Shown here: positions 16,803 to 27,500 of the stretch, piece by piece | How positions within the stretch are numbered: the stretch's first letter is position 1 | Layout of the letters: each line of letters begins with the position of its first letter | Notes under the pieces: model-generated | Database searches by the model: none | What the model saw: the letters and a program-made list of their open reading frames with translations, nothing else | Told to the model about the DNA's origin: nothing | Program-made: the position numbers and the translations under genes | Assembly (NCBI GenBank): GCA_964398055.1 | Contig: CAYNLK010000004.1 | Coordinates: 1 to 64,000, forward strand | Direction: 5' to 3' | Source: CAYNLK01 sp964398055 | Lineage (GTDB): Bacteria > Chloroflexota > Anaerolineae > 4572-78 > J111 | Length of the DNA: 64,000 bases

Positions 16803-17036
16803 ATGGGTGAGAGATTCAGAGCAGATAGCGGTGGTCCCTTCAAAGAATTTGTCTTCACGGAGTGGTTCCGTGACGAAGTGGACGAGATGCGCCAGCGAAT
16901 CAAGCGCGGCAAAGAGCAGCTCGAGCCGGACAACTTTCGCCGCCATCTCCGCCACGCTCAAAAAGAACGGCTTTTGGCGATGCGGAGTATGATCGACGCG
17001 GCTATCGAGCGGTTGGAAAAGATTGAAGCGAAGTAG
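16803..17036 (+). CDS. Small charged helical protein of unknown function
   Basis: I do not recognise this 77-residue protein. It is rich in Arg, Glu and Lys, has no signal or membrane segment, and from about residue 18 onward looks like one or two long amphipathic helices (for example EMRQRIKRGKEQL). The start is supported by AGGAGG 9 nt before the ATG, and it has its own promoter and terminator. This is therefore a well-defined single-gene transcript. A small DNA- or protein-binding factor is possible, but there is no motif to show it. Confidence 0.75.
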   Translation: MGERFRADSGGPFKEFVFTEWFRDEVDEMRQRIKRGKEQLEPDNFRRHLRHAQKERLLAMRSMIDAAIERLEKIEAK

Positions 17037-17117
17037 TCACAAATAAAGCCTGGAGCGAAAAGCGCGGAGCGTGGAGATACGCTCAGAGTGCTTGAGTCGT
17101 TTTGATAAATCAAGCAG

Positions 17118-17152
17118 AGCCTACCTGCCGATAAGGTAGGCTTTGTTGTTTA
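17118..17152 (+). terminator. Intrinsic terminator after the 77-residue gene
   Basis: Perfect 9-bp arms AGCCTACCT and AGGTAGGCT with a 7-nt loop are followed by TTGTTGTTT. Confidence 0.85.
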
Positions 17153-17220
17153 TCCACCACGGCGAAAAGGATCAACTCAAAAAATCACCAACTTTTTGGG
17201 TAGTAAATCTACCGATAAGC

Positions 17221-17229
17221 TGATACAAT
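17221..17229 (+). promoter_or_regulatory. Extended -10 promoter
   Basis: TGATACAAT is an extended -10 element about 45 nt before the next start codon. No good -35 box lies at the normal distance. Confidence 0.4.
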
Positions 17230-17273
17230 GGGACTAGTTGTTAACGACCTTCGAGGAAAGGCAAAACGGCCAA

Positions 17274-17621
17274 ATGATGGATTACAACGCCCTGGCCCTG
17301 GCTATCGATATGGTGACCCGGACAATGGACAAGCGAAGTTTGGCTTGCCTGCTGGAAATTGCCAAGAGCGCCAACTCCATTGATCATCCCGAACTCTATA
17401 TCGCTTACTTTGCGTTCTTGATCTCCAGACATTTGCCCGCCGACCAAAGCGACGAGGAGCGGATCGACTTTTTCCGCCGGGCCATCGAAACCCTGGCCGT
17501 TGAGGCTGACAGCGAGATTCATCTTTCGGTCGAATTCTGCGACCGCTGCGGCCGGCCCTACCTGGCCTCCGTCGTCGGCCGACCTCGCCACCATTGTTCG
17601 ACCAACGGTTATCACATATAG
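17274..17621 (+). CDS. Small protein with C-terminal Cys/His cluster, unknown function
   Basis: I do not recognise this 115-residue protein. The first 80 residues look all-helical. The C-terminus has CDRCGRPY followed about 18 residues later by RHHCSTNGYH, which could form a small zinc site, as in stand-alone zinc-ribbon modules. The double ATG at 17274/17277 follows GAGGAAAGG at a rather long distance. The 272-nt gap to the next gene holds no convincing coding sequence. Confidence 0.6.
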   Translation: MMDYNALALAIDMVTRTMDKRSLACLLEIAKSANSIDHPELYIAYFAFLISRHLPADQSDEERIDFFRRAIETLAVEADSEIHLSVEFCDRCGRPYLASVVGRPRHHCSTNGYHI

Positions 17622-17844
17622 AGCAGTTCATCTTTCCATCCTCCTTTTCGCTCTGCTCACTGCCGTGCTGGGGACCGGCGCCACCGGAATCTTGGGCGGC
17701 TACTAAACCGGCAAGCCATTCTCCTCATTCATCCGTCTCCTGATCACTCTGCCCGACAACCCGACTCAAATTCACCTGGAACTTTCCCCCAACCCGGAAC
17801 TTTCTCCCCGCCTTCAACGTCCATACAATACCTATCCTTTGCAA

Positions 17845-17872
17845 ATTGACCGTTGACCACTTGATAATTGAT
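17845..17872. repeat. Degenerate heptanucleotide array before the macroglobulin gene
   Basis: ATTGACC, GTTGACC, ACTTGAT and AATTGAT follow each other in register, ending just before the GGAGGGG ribosome site of the next gene. Confidence 0.5.
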
Positions 17873-17893
17873 CATTCTCCACGGAGGGGTCCT

Positions 17894-20800
17894 ATGCCAA
17901 CCAAACTTCGCCGCTATTGGCCCACATTCTTGAAATTAGTCATCATCCTCATCGTTGCCGCCGGATTTGCAGCTTTTTGGTATTACCGCACTTTACCGGA
18001 CCGGGCCGACGCCCAGCAAACCCTGGTCTTCGGGCCAACCCGCCTGGCCCCCGACAGCGACGCCGCCCTGCGGGTAGTGGTGCAAGAAGTGGGGGGTGGG
18101 CAGCCGGTAGCCGGCGCGGCGGTCAAAATTGGCCTCCAGGCCAAGACCGGCGGGCCGGTCACGCCCCTGTTCCAAGGCGTCACCGATGACAGCGGCAGCC
18201 TGCCGGTCAGTTTCCGCGTCCCCGTCGAGGCCAAAGCAGCGCAAAAGCTGATTGTCGAAACCCAATCCGCCGCCGGGAGCGACCACCTGGAACGGCCGGT
18301 CGCCATCGAGCGGGATTACCGCCTGCTGCTGACCACCGACAAACCCCTTTACCAACCTGGCCAGACCATCCACCTGCGCGCCCTGGCCTTGAGCAAACTC
18401 GATTTGATTCCGGCCCGTGGGGCTACGCTCAATTTTCTGGTAGAAGACGCCAAAGGGAACAAGGTCTTTCGCCAGAGCGTGCCAAGTTCCGACTTCGGCA
18501 TCGCCGCGGTGGATTTCACCCTGGCCGATCTGGTCAACCAGGGCAACTACAAGTTGAGCGTCAGCCTGGGCAACACCACGTCCGAAAAAACGGTGGAGGT
18601 GAAGCCCTACGTGCTGCCCAAGTTCGGCCTGAGCCTGACCACCGACCGGCCCTTCTACACTCCCGGCCAGCGCGTCGAAGGCACGCTCCAGGCCGACTAC
18701 TTTTTTGGCAAACCCGTGGCCGAGAGCGAAGTGCGGCTCACCGGCCTGGTCTACGACGTGAGCCGGGTTGAGCTGGTCAACCTGACCGGCCAGACTGACG
18801 CCGCCGGCGCCTACGAGTTCAGCTTTGACCTGCCCGATTATTTTGCCGGCAGCGGCCTCGACAGCCAGCAGGCCCAATTTGCCCTGGAAGCCACCGTCAT
18901 CGACCAGACCGACCACGCCGAGCAGACCAGTTTGATCGTGCCGGTGGCCGCCCAACCGATCATCATCGAAGCGGTGGCCGAGAGCGGCAGCCTTCGCCCC
19001 GGCGTGGAGAACATCATCTACATCCTGACCGCCTACCCCGACGGTACCCCGGCCCCAACCCGGCTCGACCTGACGGTCAACGGCCGGCCCGGTCAAAGCC
19101 TGACGACCGGCGAATTTGGCCTGGCCGAGTTCCGGTTCAAGCCTGAGCCAGGCCAGCCGCAGCTCGACCTGACCATTCAAGCTGAGACTGAAACCGGCTT
19201 CAGCGCCGGCCGCGCCTTCCAAATCCAGAACGAGGCCGGCGCCGACCACGTTTTGCTGCGGTCCGACCGGGCCGCCTACCTGGTGGGTGAGACCATGCAG
19301 TTGACCGCCCTGACCCCGGTCAATGCCGGCAGCCTCTACCTGGACATCGTCAAAGAGGGGCAAACCCTCTCCACCCGCGCCGCGCCGGTGCAGGCCGGCC
19401 AGGCCGATTTTGCCATCGACCTCAGCCCCGACCTGTACGGTACGCTGGAGCTGCACGCCTACAAAGTTCTGGCCGACAGCAGCCTGGTGCGCGACAGCCG
19501 GGTGGTCGTGGTCGATGCGCCGCGTGATCTGAATATTGCTATCAGCGCCGACCGCGACAGCTACCTGCCCGGCGACAGCGCCGCCATCGCCTTCCAGACC
19601 ACCGACCGGACAACCGGCAAGCCGGTTCAGAGCGCCCTGGGGGTGGCTGTGGTCGACGAGTCGGTTTTTGCCTTGCAGCGGCAAGACCCTGGCTTTGCCA
19701 AGCTCTATTTCCTGCTGGAAGCCGAGTTGATGGAGCCGTTCTACCAGATTAAGGGTTTTCAACTACCGGCCGCCTACACGCCCGACCAGTCCCCGCAGCG
19801 AGCCGCTCAGGACACCAGCGCCCGGGCCGCCTGGGCTGACGCGCCGACCAGCGGCCTGGCCATGCAGGTCAACACCCGCCCGGAAAAGCTGGCCACACTC
19901 CAGCAGACCCAGGCTGACGGCCTGCTGCGTTTGAGCACGATTACCTTGATCGGTCTGGCGCTCATTCCCCTGCTGCTGTGGCTGGTGGTCGGACTGGCGC
20001 TGCGCGGCTCCGGGCTGGTCAAACGCTCCCTGATCGGGCTGGCTAAGGTTAGCGGCATTTTGCTGCTGATTTTGGCGGCGCTGTACGGCGTTTTCGCCTT
20101 TTTAACCTCGATTTTCTATGACCTCTTCTGGAGTCTGCAGCCAGAAGATATCCTGATTTTCCTGGCCTTCGGCTTCGGCCTGGCTTTACTCGGGCTGGCC
20201 GGGTATGCCTGGTTCAGGCAGGACGAAGCGGCCAAGTTTATCTTTCTACTGACCGCCGCCTGGATTGGTTTGCTCATCTTGCTGGTCAACCTGGTCGATG
20301 AGGGGCCGGAACCGGCGGAAAGTTGGGCCATCCTGGCGTTGCTGGCTTTTGTACTGGCGCCGGGCGCGTACCTGTTGTATGGGCAAAAACTTTGGGCTGA
20401 AAAACGCCGCGGCCCGGCCTGGCTGCCCACGATTTTGGGCGCTCTGGTGACCGTGCCGGCGTTGGCTGCTCCCATTCTGGGACTGTCGATGTCGAGCAGC
20501 GGTTTTGGGGGCCAGGCTGCAATGCGCGGGGATGGGATGATGCTGGCCGGCGGGCCGGTGATGATGGAGATGGCCATGCCGGCGGCGATGGAAATGGTAG
20601 AAGAAAAAGCCGCGGCCGAGGCCCCTGCTCCGGGTGCCAACGAGACAACCGTTTCAGCCGAGGCTCCCCGGCTGCGCCAATTCTTCCCGGAAACCCTCTA
20701 CTGGAACCCGGAGGTGCTGACCGATCCGGCGGGGCAGGCCCAGCTAGAAATTCCTATGGCCGACAGCATCACCACCTGGCGGCTGACCGCCCTGGCCTCC

Positions 20801-22792
20801 TCGCAGGATGGCCGGCTTGGTTTTGCCACCCAGGGCGTGCGGGTCTTTCAGGATTTCTTTGTCGATATCGACCTGCCCGTGGCCCTGACGCAGGGAGATG
20901 AAATCAGCATCCCCGTGGGCGTATTCAACTACCTGGCGCAGAGCCAAGAGGTCCGGCTGGTGGTCGAGCCGGCGAGCTGGTTCGAGCTGCTTGGCCCGGC
21001 CGAACAGACGCTGACCATCGCCGCCAACGATATCGACGTGGTCTACTTCCCCATCCGGGTAAAAGAGTTCGGGCGGCAGGGTTTTCAGGTGACCGCCTGG
21101 GGCGAGCAAATGAGCGACGCTATTCGCCGCGAGGTGCGGGTGCTGCCCAACGGCCTGGAGGTTCGCCACAGTGATAGCAATTGGCTGCGCGAAAACAAAG
21201 AGATCGTCTTGAATATTCCGCCGGAGATCATCCCCCGGACGCCCCACGTTGAGGTCAAAATCTACACTGGCGCGCTGGCCCAGGTCGTCGAGGGGTTGGA
21301 AAAAATCCTCCGCCTGCCCCACGGTTGATTTGAGCAAAGTACGTCGGCGACGTACCCGAATGTGCTCGTGCTGGACTATCTGCAAACCACCGGCCAAACA
21401 AATCCCGAAATTCAGTTGACCGCTGAAAAATATGTCGCCACCGGCTACCAGCGGCTGGTCACCTTTGAGGTGCCCGGCGGCGGCTTCTCCCTCTTTGGCC
21501 AACCCCCCGCCGAAGTCTTCCTGACCGCCTACGGGCTGATGGAGTTCAGCGACATGGCCAAAGTCCACCCGGTGGATCAGGCGCTCATCGACCGGACTGC
21601 AAATTGGTTATTGAGCCAACAGCGGCCGGACGGCGCCTGGCTGGAGCAGGGCTACTCCGAACATTGGCAGATCAGCGCCGAACTACCGACCACGGCTTAC
21701 ATTGCCTGGGCTTTGATCGAGGCCGGCTATGCCGATACGCCGGAAGTGAGCCGGGCCATCGCCTACCTGCGCGAGCATGCCCGCGCCGAAAACGATCCCT
21801 ACGGCCTGGCCTTGCTGGCCAACGCCCTGACCAGCTACGACGTTGCCATCGGCAGCAGTGATGGGATGACTCAAGCGGTGCTGCAAAAACTGTACGATTT
21901 GCGACTGGAGGATGGCGACCGGGTCTACTGGCAGAGTAGCCAGCCCTCCTTTATGGGCGCTACCGGCGACAGCGGCAGCATCGAAACCACGGCTATGGCC
22001 GCGGCGGCCTTCATCCGGGCCGGCGTCTACCCCGACGCGGTGAGCGGGGCGCTGGCGTCGCTGATCCAGAGCAAGGATAGCTGGGGCACCTGGAGCACTA
22101 CCCAGGCCACCATTCTGTCGCTCAAAACCCTGTTGCTGGCCAGTCAAAGCGGCGGCGCGGCCAGCCAGCCGGCCACCGTCCGGGTCAGCCTGAACAAGGA
22201 GCAGACGCAGGAAATTACCATCGATCCGGCCAACGCCGATGTGGTTCATATGGTCACCTTTGACCAGGGTTTCTCACCCAGTGGGGCCAACCGGATTCAA
22301 CTTGAGGTCGAAGGGGGAAGTAACTTGATGTATCAGGTTGCCACCGGCTACTACCTGCCTTGGGACCAAGTGCCGCCACCCTTGCGGGCCGAAACGTTGA
22401 TCGACATCAATCTGGCTTATGACCGGACTGCTCTGGCCGTCAATGACACGGTGACGGTGGACGTGGGGGTGCAGCTCAATCAGGCCGGAGTGGTCAAGAT
22501 GGCCCTGATCGACCTGGGCGTGCCGCCCGGCTTTACCGTGTTGACCGAAGACCTTAGCCGCCTGGTGGAGCAAGGGCTGATTGCCCGCTACGAATTGACC
22601 GGGCGGCAGATCATCATCTACCTGGAGAATTTTGACAGTAGCCAACCACTGCGGTTCAGTTACCGGCTGCGGGCGCGTTTCCCGCTGAAGGCCCAAACCC
22701 CGCCTTCGCTGGCTTACGACTATTACAATCCCGCCCAGCAAACCACCCAGGCTCCCCTGGAGATGGTGGTGACAGAGTCTCAGCAGAATTAA
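17894..22792 (+). CDS. Membrane-embedded alpha-2-macroglobulin, candidate selenoprotein (in-frame TGA at the thioester Cys)
   Basis: Macroglobulins trap proteases or targets through a reactive Cys-Gln thioester. This frame encodes 1632 residues, counting the TGA at 21326-21328 as residue 1145. An N-terminal membrane anchor (about 12-30), macroglobulin beta-domains (MG2 opening YRLLLTTDKPLYQPGQ near 142), six hydrophobic spans (about 681-865), and a Met-rich bait-like stretch (about 870-915) come first. The A2M domain (about 935-1020), the thioester domain (from about 1140) and a C-terminal receptor-like domain follow. The thioester motif reads G-[TGA]-F-E-Q, keeping Glu and Gln. Downstream sequence is clearly the same protein in the same frame. 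The ATG at 17894 has GGAGGGG before it. If TGA is a stop, this would be an 1144-residue truncation plus an unexpressed remainder. I favour selenocysteine because of the hairpin beyond it. Confidence 0.85.
21326..21328 (+). other. In-frame TGA at the thioester nucleophile, candidate selenocysteine codon
   Basis: The codons read Pro-His-Gly-TGA-Phe-Glu-Gln. In the family this motif is (P)xGCxEQ, so TGA replaces the Cys codon that forms the thioester with Gln. The frame is unchanged on both sides. Confidence 0.7.
21332..21367 (+). promoter_or_regulatory. Candidate bacterial SECIS stem-loop
   Basis: A 5-bp lower stem (GAGCA/TGCTC) starts 3 nt after the TGA. A 7-bp upper stem (GTACGTC 21339-21345, GACGTAC 21349-21355) carries the loop GGC, which begins with G. 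The loop starts 17 nt after the TGA. Described bacterial SECIS elements have a short G-leading loop at about this distance, and the 17-nt upper hairpin 10 nt after the codon resembles the E. coli fdhF layout. The bulged U of the E. coli element is not evident. Confidence 0.6.
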
Positions 22793-22940
22793 GACGGCGG
22801 CTTGTGTCCGGTTTGTATCTCGTCCATCGAAAAATAGCGAGCCAAATTGTGCAACTGCTGATTCTGTGGCAAGGTATAGGCAACCCAGTGTCATTGACCC
22901 AGTCAACTCATAACTGATCCCTTCAAGGAGGCACTCATCA

Positions 22941-24371
22941 ATGTCCATCAAATTTGGCACCGACGGCTGGCGGGGCGTCATCGCTGAAACCTTTACCTTT
23001 GAGAACGTGCGCCTGGCCAGCCAGGCTGCCGCCGAATATTGGCTCGACCTGGCCGGCCCCCAACCCGAGGTGGTCATCGGCTTCGACACTCGCTTTCTAT
23101 CGGACCGCTTTGCCGCAGAGGTGGCCCGGGTGATGGCGGCCAACGGCATTGTGGCCTATCTGGCCCGGGCCGACGCGCCGACCCCGGCCATCAGCTACAA
23201 CATCGTCCACAAAAAGGCCCTCGGCGGGGTGATGATTACCGCCAGCCACAATCCGCCCCGTTACAGCGGCTTCAAAGTGAAAGCCGATTACGGCGGTTCG
23301 GCTTCCAAACAGCAGATCAGCGCCATCGAGCAGAAGCTCTTCGGGGTCAGTGAGCGCTTTGGGGCCAACCTGATGGATTTCAACCAGGCTCAACAAAAGG
23401 GGCTGATCCAGAAATTCGATCCGGCCTGGCCTTATTACGAGCATCTGACCACCCACCTGATCGATATGGACGTTATCTCCAACAATGAACTCAAGGTAGT
23501 GGCCGACGCTATGTACGGGGCCGGCCGGGGCGTCTTTCGCGAAATCCTGGGCCGAACCAAGACCAAACTGTGCGAGTTGCATAGTGAGATGAATCCCGGC
23601 TTCGGCGGCATTCACCCCGAACCGATGGGTAAGAACCTCAAAGAGCTGGTCAGCGCGGTGCAGCGGGAAAACGCCCACCTGGGGCTGGCCACCGACGGCG
23701 ACGCCGACCGCATCGGCGCAGTGGACGAACAGGGCAACTACGTTGATCCACACACGATTATGGCGCTATCGGTGCGTTACCTGGTGGAAAAACGGGGCTT
23801 GACCGGGGCGATTGCCAAAACCATCAGCAGCACGCTGATGCTCAATCGCCTGGCCAAAAAGTATAACCTGGGATTGCATGAAACCCCGGTTGGCTTCGAC
23901 ATCATTGCCCGGCTCATGCTGACCGAGGATATTTTGCTCGGCGGCGAGGAGTCCGGCGGCATCAGCATCAAGGGGCACATTCCCGAAGGGGACGGCATTT
24001 TGATGGGGCTGCTGCTGATGGAAATTGTGGCCGAGGCCGGCCTGCCGTTGAGCGAGTTGATCGCCGATTTGCAGCGGGAGGTGGGACCAACCTGCTACAA
24101 GCGCGACGATATCCGCCTCAAAAATTTGATTTCCAAAAGTGAAATGGTCAAACGGCTGGTGGACCATACGCCGGAGCGGATTGGCGGAGAAACGGTGATC
24201 AAGGTGGATAGCTACGACGGCGTGAAATATCACCTGGCCGACGATAGCTGGCTGTTGATCCGCCCCTCCGGTACTGAGCCGGTGTTGCGGGTTTACGCCG
24301 AAGCTGGCCACGAAGCGGCCGTGAATGAGTTGCTGCGCACGGGGCGGGAACTGGCCGGGATGCAGGATTAA
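22941..24371 (+). CDS. Phosphoglucomutase/phosphomannomutase family enzyme
   Basis: This alpha-D-phosphohexomutase interconverts hexose 1- and 6-phosphates through a phosphoserine intermediate in the cytoplasm. The 476-residue protein has the full four-domain plan. It shows the catalytic serine loop ITASHNPP (S102), the metal loop DGDADRIG (D252, D254, D256), the sugar loop GEESGG and the C-terminal phosphate loop RPSGTEP. AAGGAGG precedes the ATG. It follows the macroglobulin gene by 148 nt, a stretch with nothing notable. Sugar specificity (glucose, mannose or glucosamine) cannot be set from sequence alone. Confidence 0.93.
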   Translation: MSIKFGTDGWRGVIAETFTFENVRLASQAAAEYWLDLAGPQPEVVIGFDTRFLSDRFAAEVARVMAANGIVAYLARADAPTPAISYNIVHKKALGGVMITASHNPPRYSGFKVKADYGGSASKQQISAIEQKLFGVSERFGANLMDFNQAQQKGLIQKFDPAWPYYEHLTTHLIDMDVISNNELKVVADAMYGAGRGVFREILGRTKTKLCELHSEMNPGFGGIHPEPMGKNLKELVSAVQRENAHLGLATDGDADRIGAVDEQGNYVDPHTIMALSVRYLVEKRGLTGAIAKTISSTLMLNRLAKKYNLGLHETPVGFDIIARLMLTEDILLGGEESGGISIKGHIPEGDGILMGLLLMEIVAEAGLPLSELIADLQREVGPTCYKRDDIRLKNLISKSEMVKRLVDHTPERIGGETVIKVDSYDGVKYHLADDSWLLIRPSGTEPVLRVYAEAGHEAAVNELLRTGRELAGMQD

Positions 24372-24420
24372 TGGCGGTTCAAGGAAAAAAGTCTTTTCTG
24401 TTGCGTGTTGCGTGTTTTTG

Positions 24421-24454
24421 TCGTTCCCACGCTTCGCGGTCAGTTTGGGAACGA
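24421..24454. repeat. Dispersed palindrome family B, copy 1
   Basis: TCGTTCCCA and TTTGGGAACGA form the arms of an interrupted palindrome in the convergent gap between the mutase and glyQS genes. Related copies are at 28490-28528 and 60951-60994. Confidence 0.65.
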
Positions 24455-24524
24455 GAAAAAAGGCTTTTGTATTGCGTACTTCGTTCATTGATGGCGGAAT
24501 ACGCAACATCCAGTTGATTTGTCG

Positions 24525-27500
24525 TTAAAATCCCTGCAATTGGCTGAAGTCGGCATAGCCGCTAGTCAAAGCGCGGATATCCTGGAGCAGGGCCAGCCGG
24601 TTTTGCCGGACGGCTTCGTCCTCGGCCATCACCAGCACCCCATCAAAAAATTCATTGATCGGCCTCACTAACTGCGCCCGGATGGCCTTGATGACGGCCG
24701 CCATTGCCGAGGCCGGGGTCAGGCTGGCCCGGACCTGCTGAAGCGCGGTGTACAGCTTGCGCTCGGCCGGCTCGGTGAAGTCGCCGGGCCGCACAGTGTA
24801 TCGTTCCTCGATGGGCCGGACGATGCGAACGCAGCGAGCGAAGGCGTTGAGCGTGTCTTGCCAGTCAGGCTGAGCCACAGCCGCTGCCAAATCCCGGGCC
24901 GCTTGCAGGGCCAGCCAGGGGTTGTCGCCTCGCTCCACCAGCACGGCCTGGACGATATCGTGGGGCAGGTTATGCTCCTCTTTTAACACCCCCTCCAGCC
25001 GCCGCCGGATGAAGTCGGCCGTGTCGGCCAGCGCCTCTGGCGAGACCACCACCGGCAACAACGCCGCCGCCAGTTTCAAGCCCGTCGTCAGGCTGAAATC
25101 GGTCTGGGTTTCCAGCAGAATAGTCACCAGCGAGACGGCGTCGCGGCGCAGGGCAAATGGGTCGGCCGAGGCGGTGGGGGCTTTGCCTACGGCAAACAGC
25201 CCGCACAGACTGTCGAGCCGGTTGGCCAGGTTCAGGGCCAGGCCGGGCCGGCTCAACCTGTCGCCGGGCAGGGGCGCGTGGGGATAGTAATGCTCCACAA
25301 TGGCCGCGGCCACGGCTTCCGGCTCGCCGGAGATTTTGGCGTACTCGTAACCCATAATGCCCTGCAAACTGGTAAACTCGACCACCATTTGGGTAGCCAG
25401 GTCGGCTTTGCACAGGCGGGCGGCCCGTTCGGCCGTTTTGATTTCGGCGGCGGTCAGTAGCAGCCGCTCGCCGATTTGGGGGGCCAGGGTCTCCAGCCGC
25501 TTGCTTTTATCGAGCATCGAGCCAAGCTGCTCCTGGAAGGTCAGCGTATCGAGTCGAGGCAGGAAATCGGCCAATTTTTTTGACGTGTCGGCCTTGAAGA
25601 AGAAGTCGGCGTCGGCGTAGCGCGCCCGCAGCACACCCTCGTTGCCCTGCCGGACGATGTCGAGATGGTCCGAGCCACCGTTGCGCACGGCGATGAAGTG
25701 CGGCAGTAATTTACCGTCCGCCCCAACCACGGGGAAGTAACGCTGATGCTTTTTCATCGCCGTAATCAGCACCGGTTGGGGCAAATCGAGATATTTGGCC
25801 TCAAAGCTGCCCAAGAACGCGGTCGGCTGCTCGACCAGGTGGGTGACTTCTTCCAGCAGGGCGGGGTCGGCCGGGACCTGCCCGCCCACGCCGGCGGCGA
25901 CAGCTTCAAGCTGCTGCCGGATATTGGCCCGGCGGGCCTCCTGATCGACCAGAATCCGGTGGGCGGCCATCACCTCGCAGTAAGCCGCGGCCTGGCTAAT
26001 CTCGATATCGGGCGAACCTTCGGGGCGCAGGCCGCGGCTGGTCCGGCCGCTGGCCAGGCCGGCATACTCAAAGGGCACCACCGTGTCGCCAAACAGGGCG
26101 ACCAGCCAGCGGATGGGCCGGCTGAAGGTGGTTTTGGCCAGTTGCTCGCCGTATTGGGCCGAAGCCAGCCAGCGCATCGACCGGCCAAAGCTCAGGCCGC
26201 GGATGAAGTCGGGCAGGGCCTCGGCCAGCACTTCGACGGCGGGCCGGCCGGCGGTGCGCACCGTGGCGACGACGTAATCGCCGCCGTCCATCGCCCGCAC
26301 TTCGAGGGTCGCTACGTCGACGCCTTTGCTGCGGGCAAAGCCCTGGGCGGCTTTGGTGGGCTGGCCCTCGGCGTCAAAAGCAGCTTTGGCCGAGGGGCCG
26401 CGTACGGTCTCTTCTACGTCGGCCTGGCGAGGGGCCAACTCTTCCACCAGAATCGCCAGCCGGCGGGGTGTGCCCAACACCTCGATTTTGCCGTGGTTGA
26501 GCCGCAACTCTGCCAAGAATTTGGGGGCCGCTTCCCGGAGGTAGGCCAGGGCATCGGTCACATCGTGAGAAGGCAGCTCCTCCGAGCCGATTTCTAATAA
26601 AAAAGTTTTGAGTTTTGAGTTTTGAGTTTTGAGTTCGGTTTCGGCGGCAGCCCATAGGGGGCCTTCGGCTCCGGTCGGCGGTCGTTCCGGCATATATTTC
26701 AGCAGGGGAAAGCCAAGCTGTTCCCGCTGGGCCACAAAGGCTTTGGCGACTTCGTGGGAGAGGCGGCGCATGCGGCGGAAGTAGTTGGCCCGCTCGGTGA
26801 CGCCGATGGCGCCGCGGGTATCGAGAATGTTGAAGGTGTGGGAGCATTTGAGCACGTAATCGTAGGCCGGGATGACCAGGCCGTGGGCCAGGCAGCGATT
26901 ACACTCCTGCTCGTAAAAGTTGTAAAGTTCCACCAGCCCCTCGACATTGGCGGTGTTGAAGTTGTACTCGCAATATTCGATCTCCTGGCGCAGCAGGATA
27001 TCGCCGTAGGTCTGGCGGCCGTCCCAGTCGATCTCCCAGACGCTGTTGACCTTTTGCAGGTACATGGCAATCCGTTCCAGCCCATAGGTCAACTCGACCG
27101 CCACCGGGTCGAGAGTGAGACCGCCGGCTTGCTGGAAGTAGGTGTACTGGCTGATCTCCATCCCGTCCAGCCAGACCTCCCAGCCCAGCCCCCAGGCGCC
27201 CAGGGCCGGGCTTTCCCAGTTGTCTTCCACAAAGCGGATGTCGTGCTCCGCCCGCTTGAGGCCGATGGCGTAGAGGCTGCCCAGGTAGAGTTCCTGGGGA
27301 TTGCCGGGGTCGGGCTGGATGATGACCTGAAATTGGGTGTGCATCTGCATGCGGTTGGGGTTGTCGCCAAAGCGGCCGTCGTCGGGCCGGAAGGACGGCT
27401 CCACGTAGGCGATGCGCCACGGCTCCGGGCCAAGCACGCGCAGGGTGGTGCCGGGGTTGGCCGTGCCGGCGCCCACCGCCTCATGCCAGGGCTGCCAGAC

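Noticed and set aside
17500..17706. Small hydrophobic open frame overlapping the zinc-site protein
   Set aside because: It lies mostly out of frame within a better-supported gene and has no ribosome site; only its last 25 codons are outside that gene.
17993..19762. Long open frame of 589 codons antisense to the macroglobulin gene
   Set aside because: It mirrors a GC-rich coding sequence, has no recognisable domain and no start context. Similar shadows lie opposite nuoCD, nuoL and the molybdenum hydroxylase.
21326..21328. TGA read as Trp or Gly under an altered genetic code
   Set aside because: Many intact genes in the window end in TGA at the expected length (for example nuoB, nuoJ, nuoK and the second solute-binding lipoprotein), so TGA is a normal stop here.
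17894..22792. Macroglobulin explained as a frameshift or as two separate genes
   Set aside because: The frame is identical before and after the TGA (33 nt, 11 codons, to the next possible start at 21362), the intervening codons encode family residues, and no ribosome site precedes the GTG at 21362.
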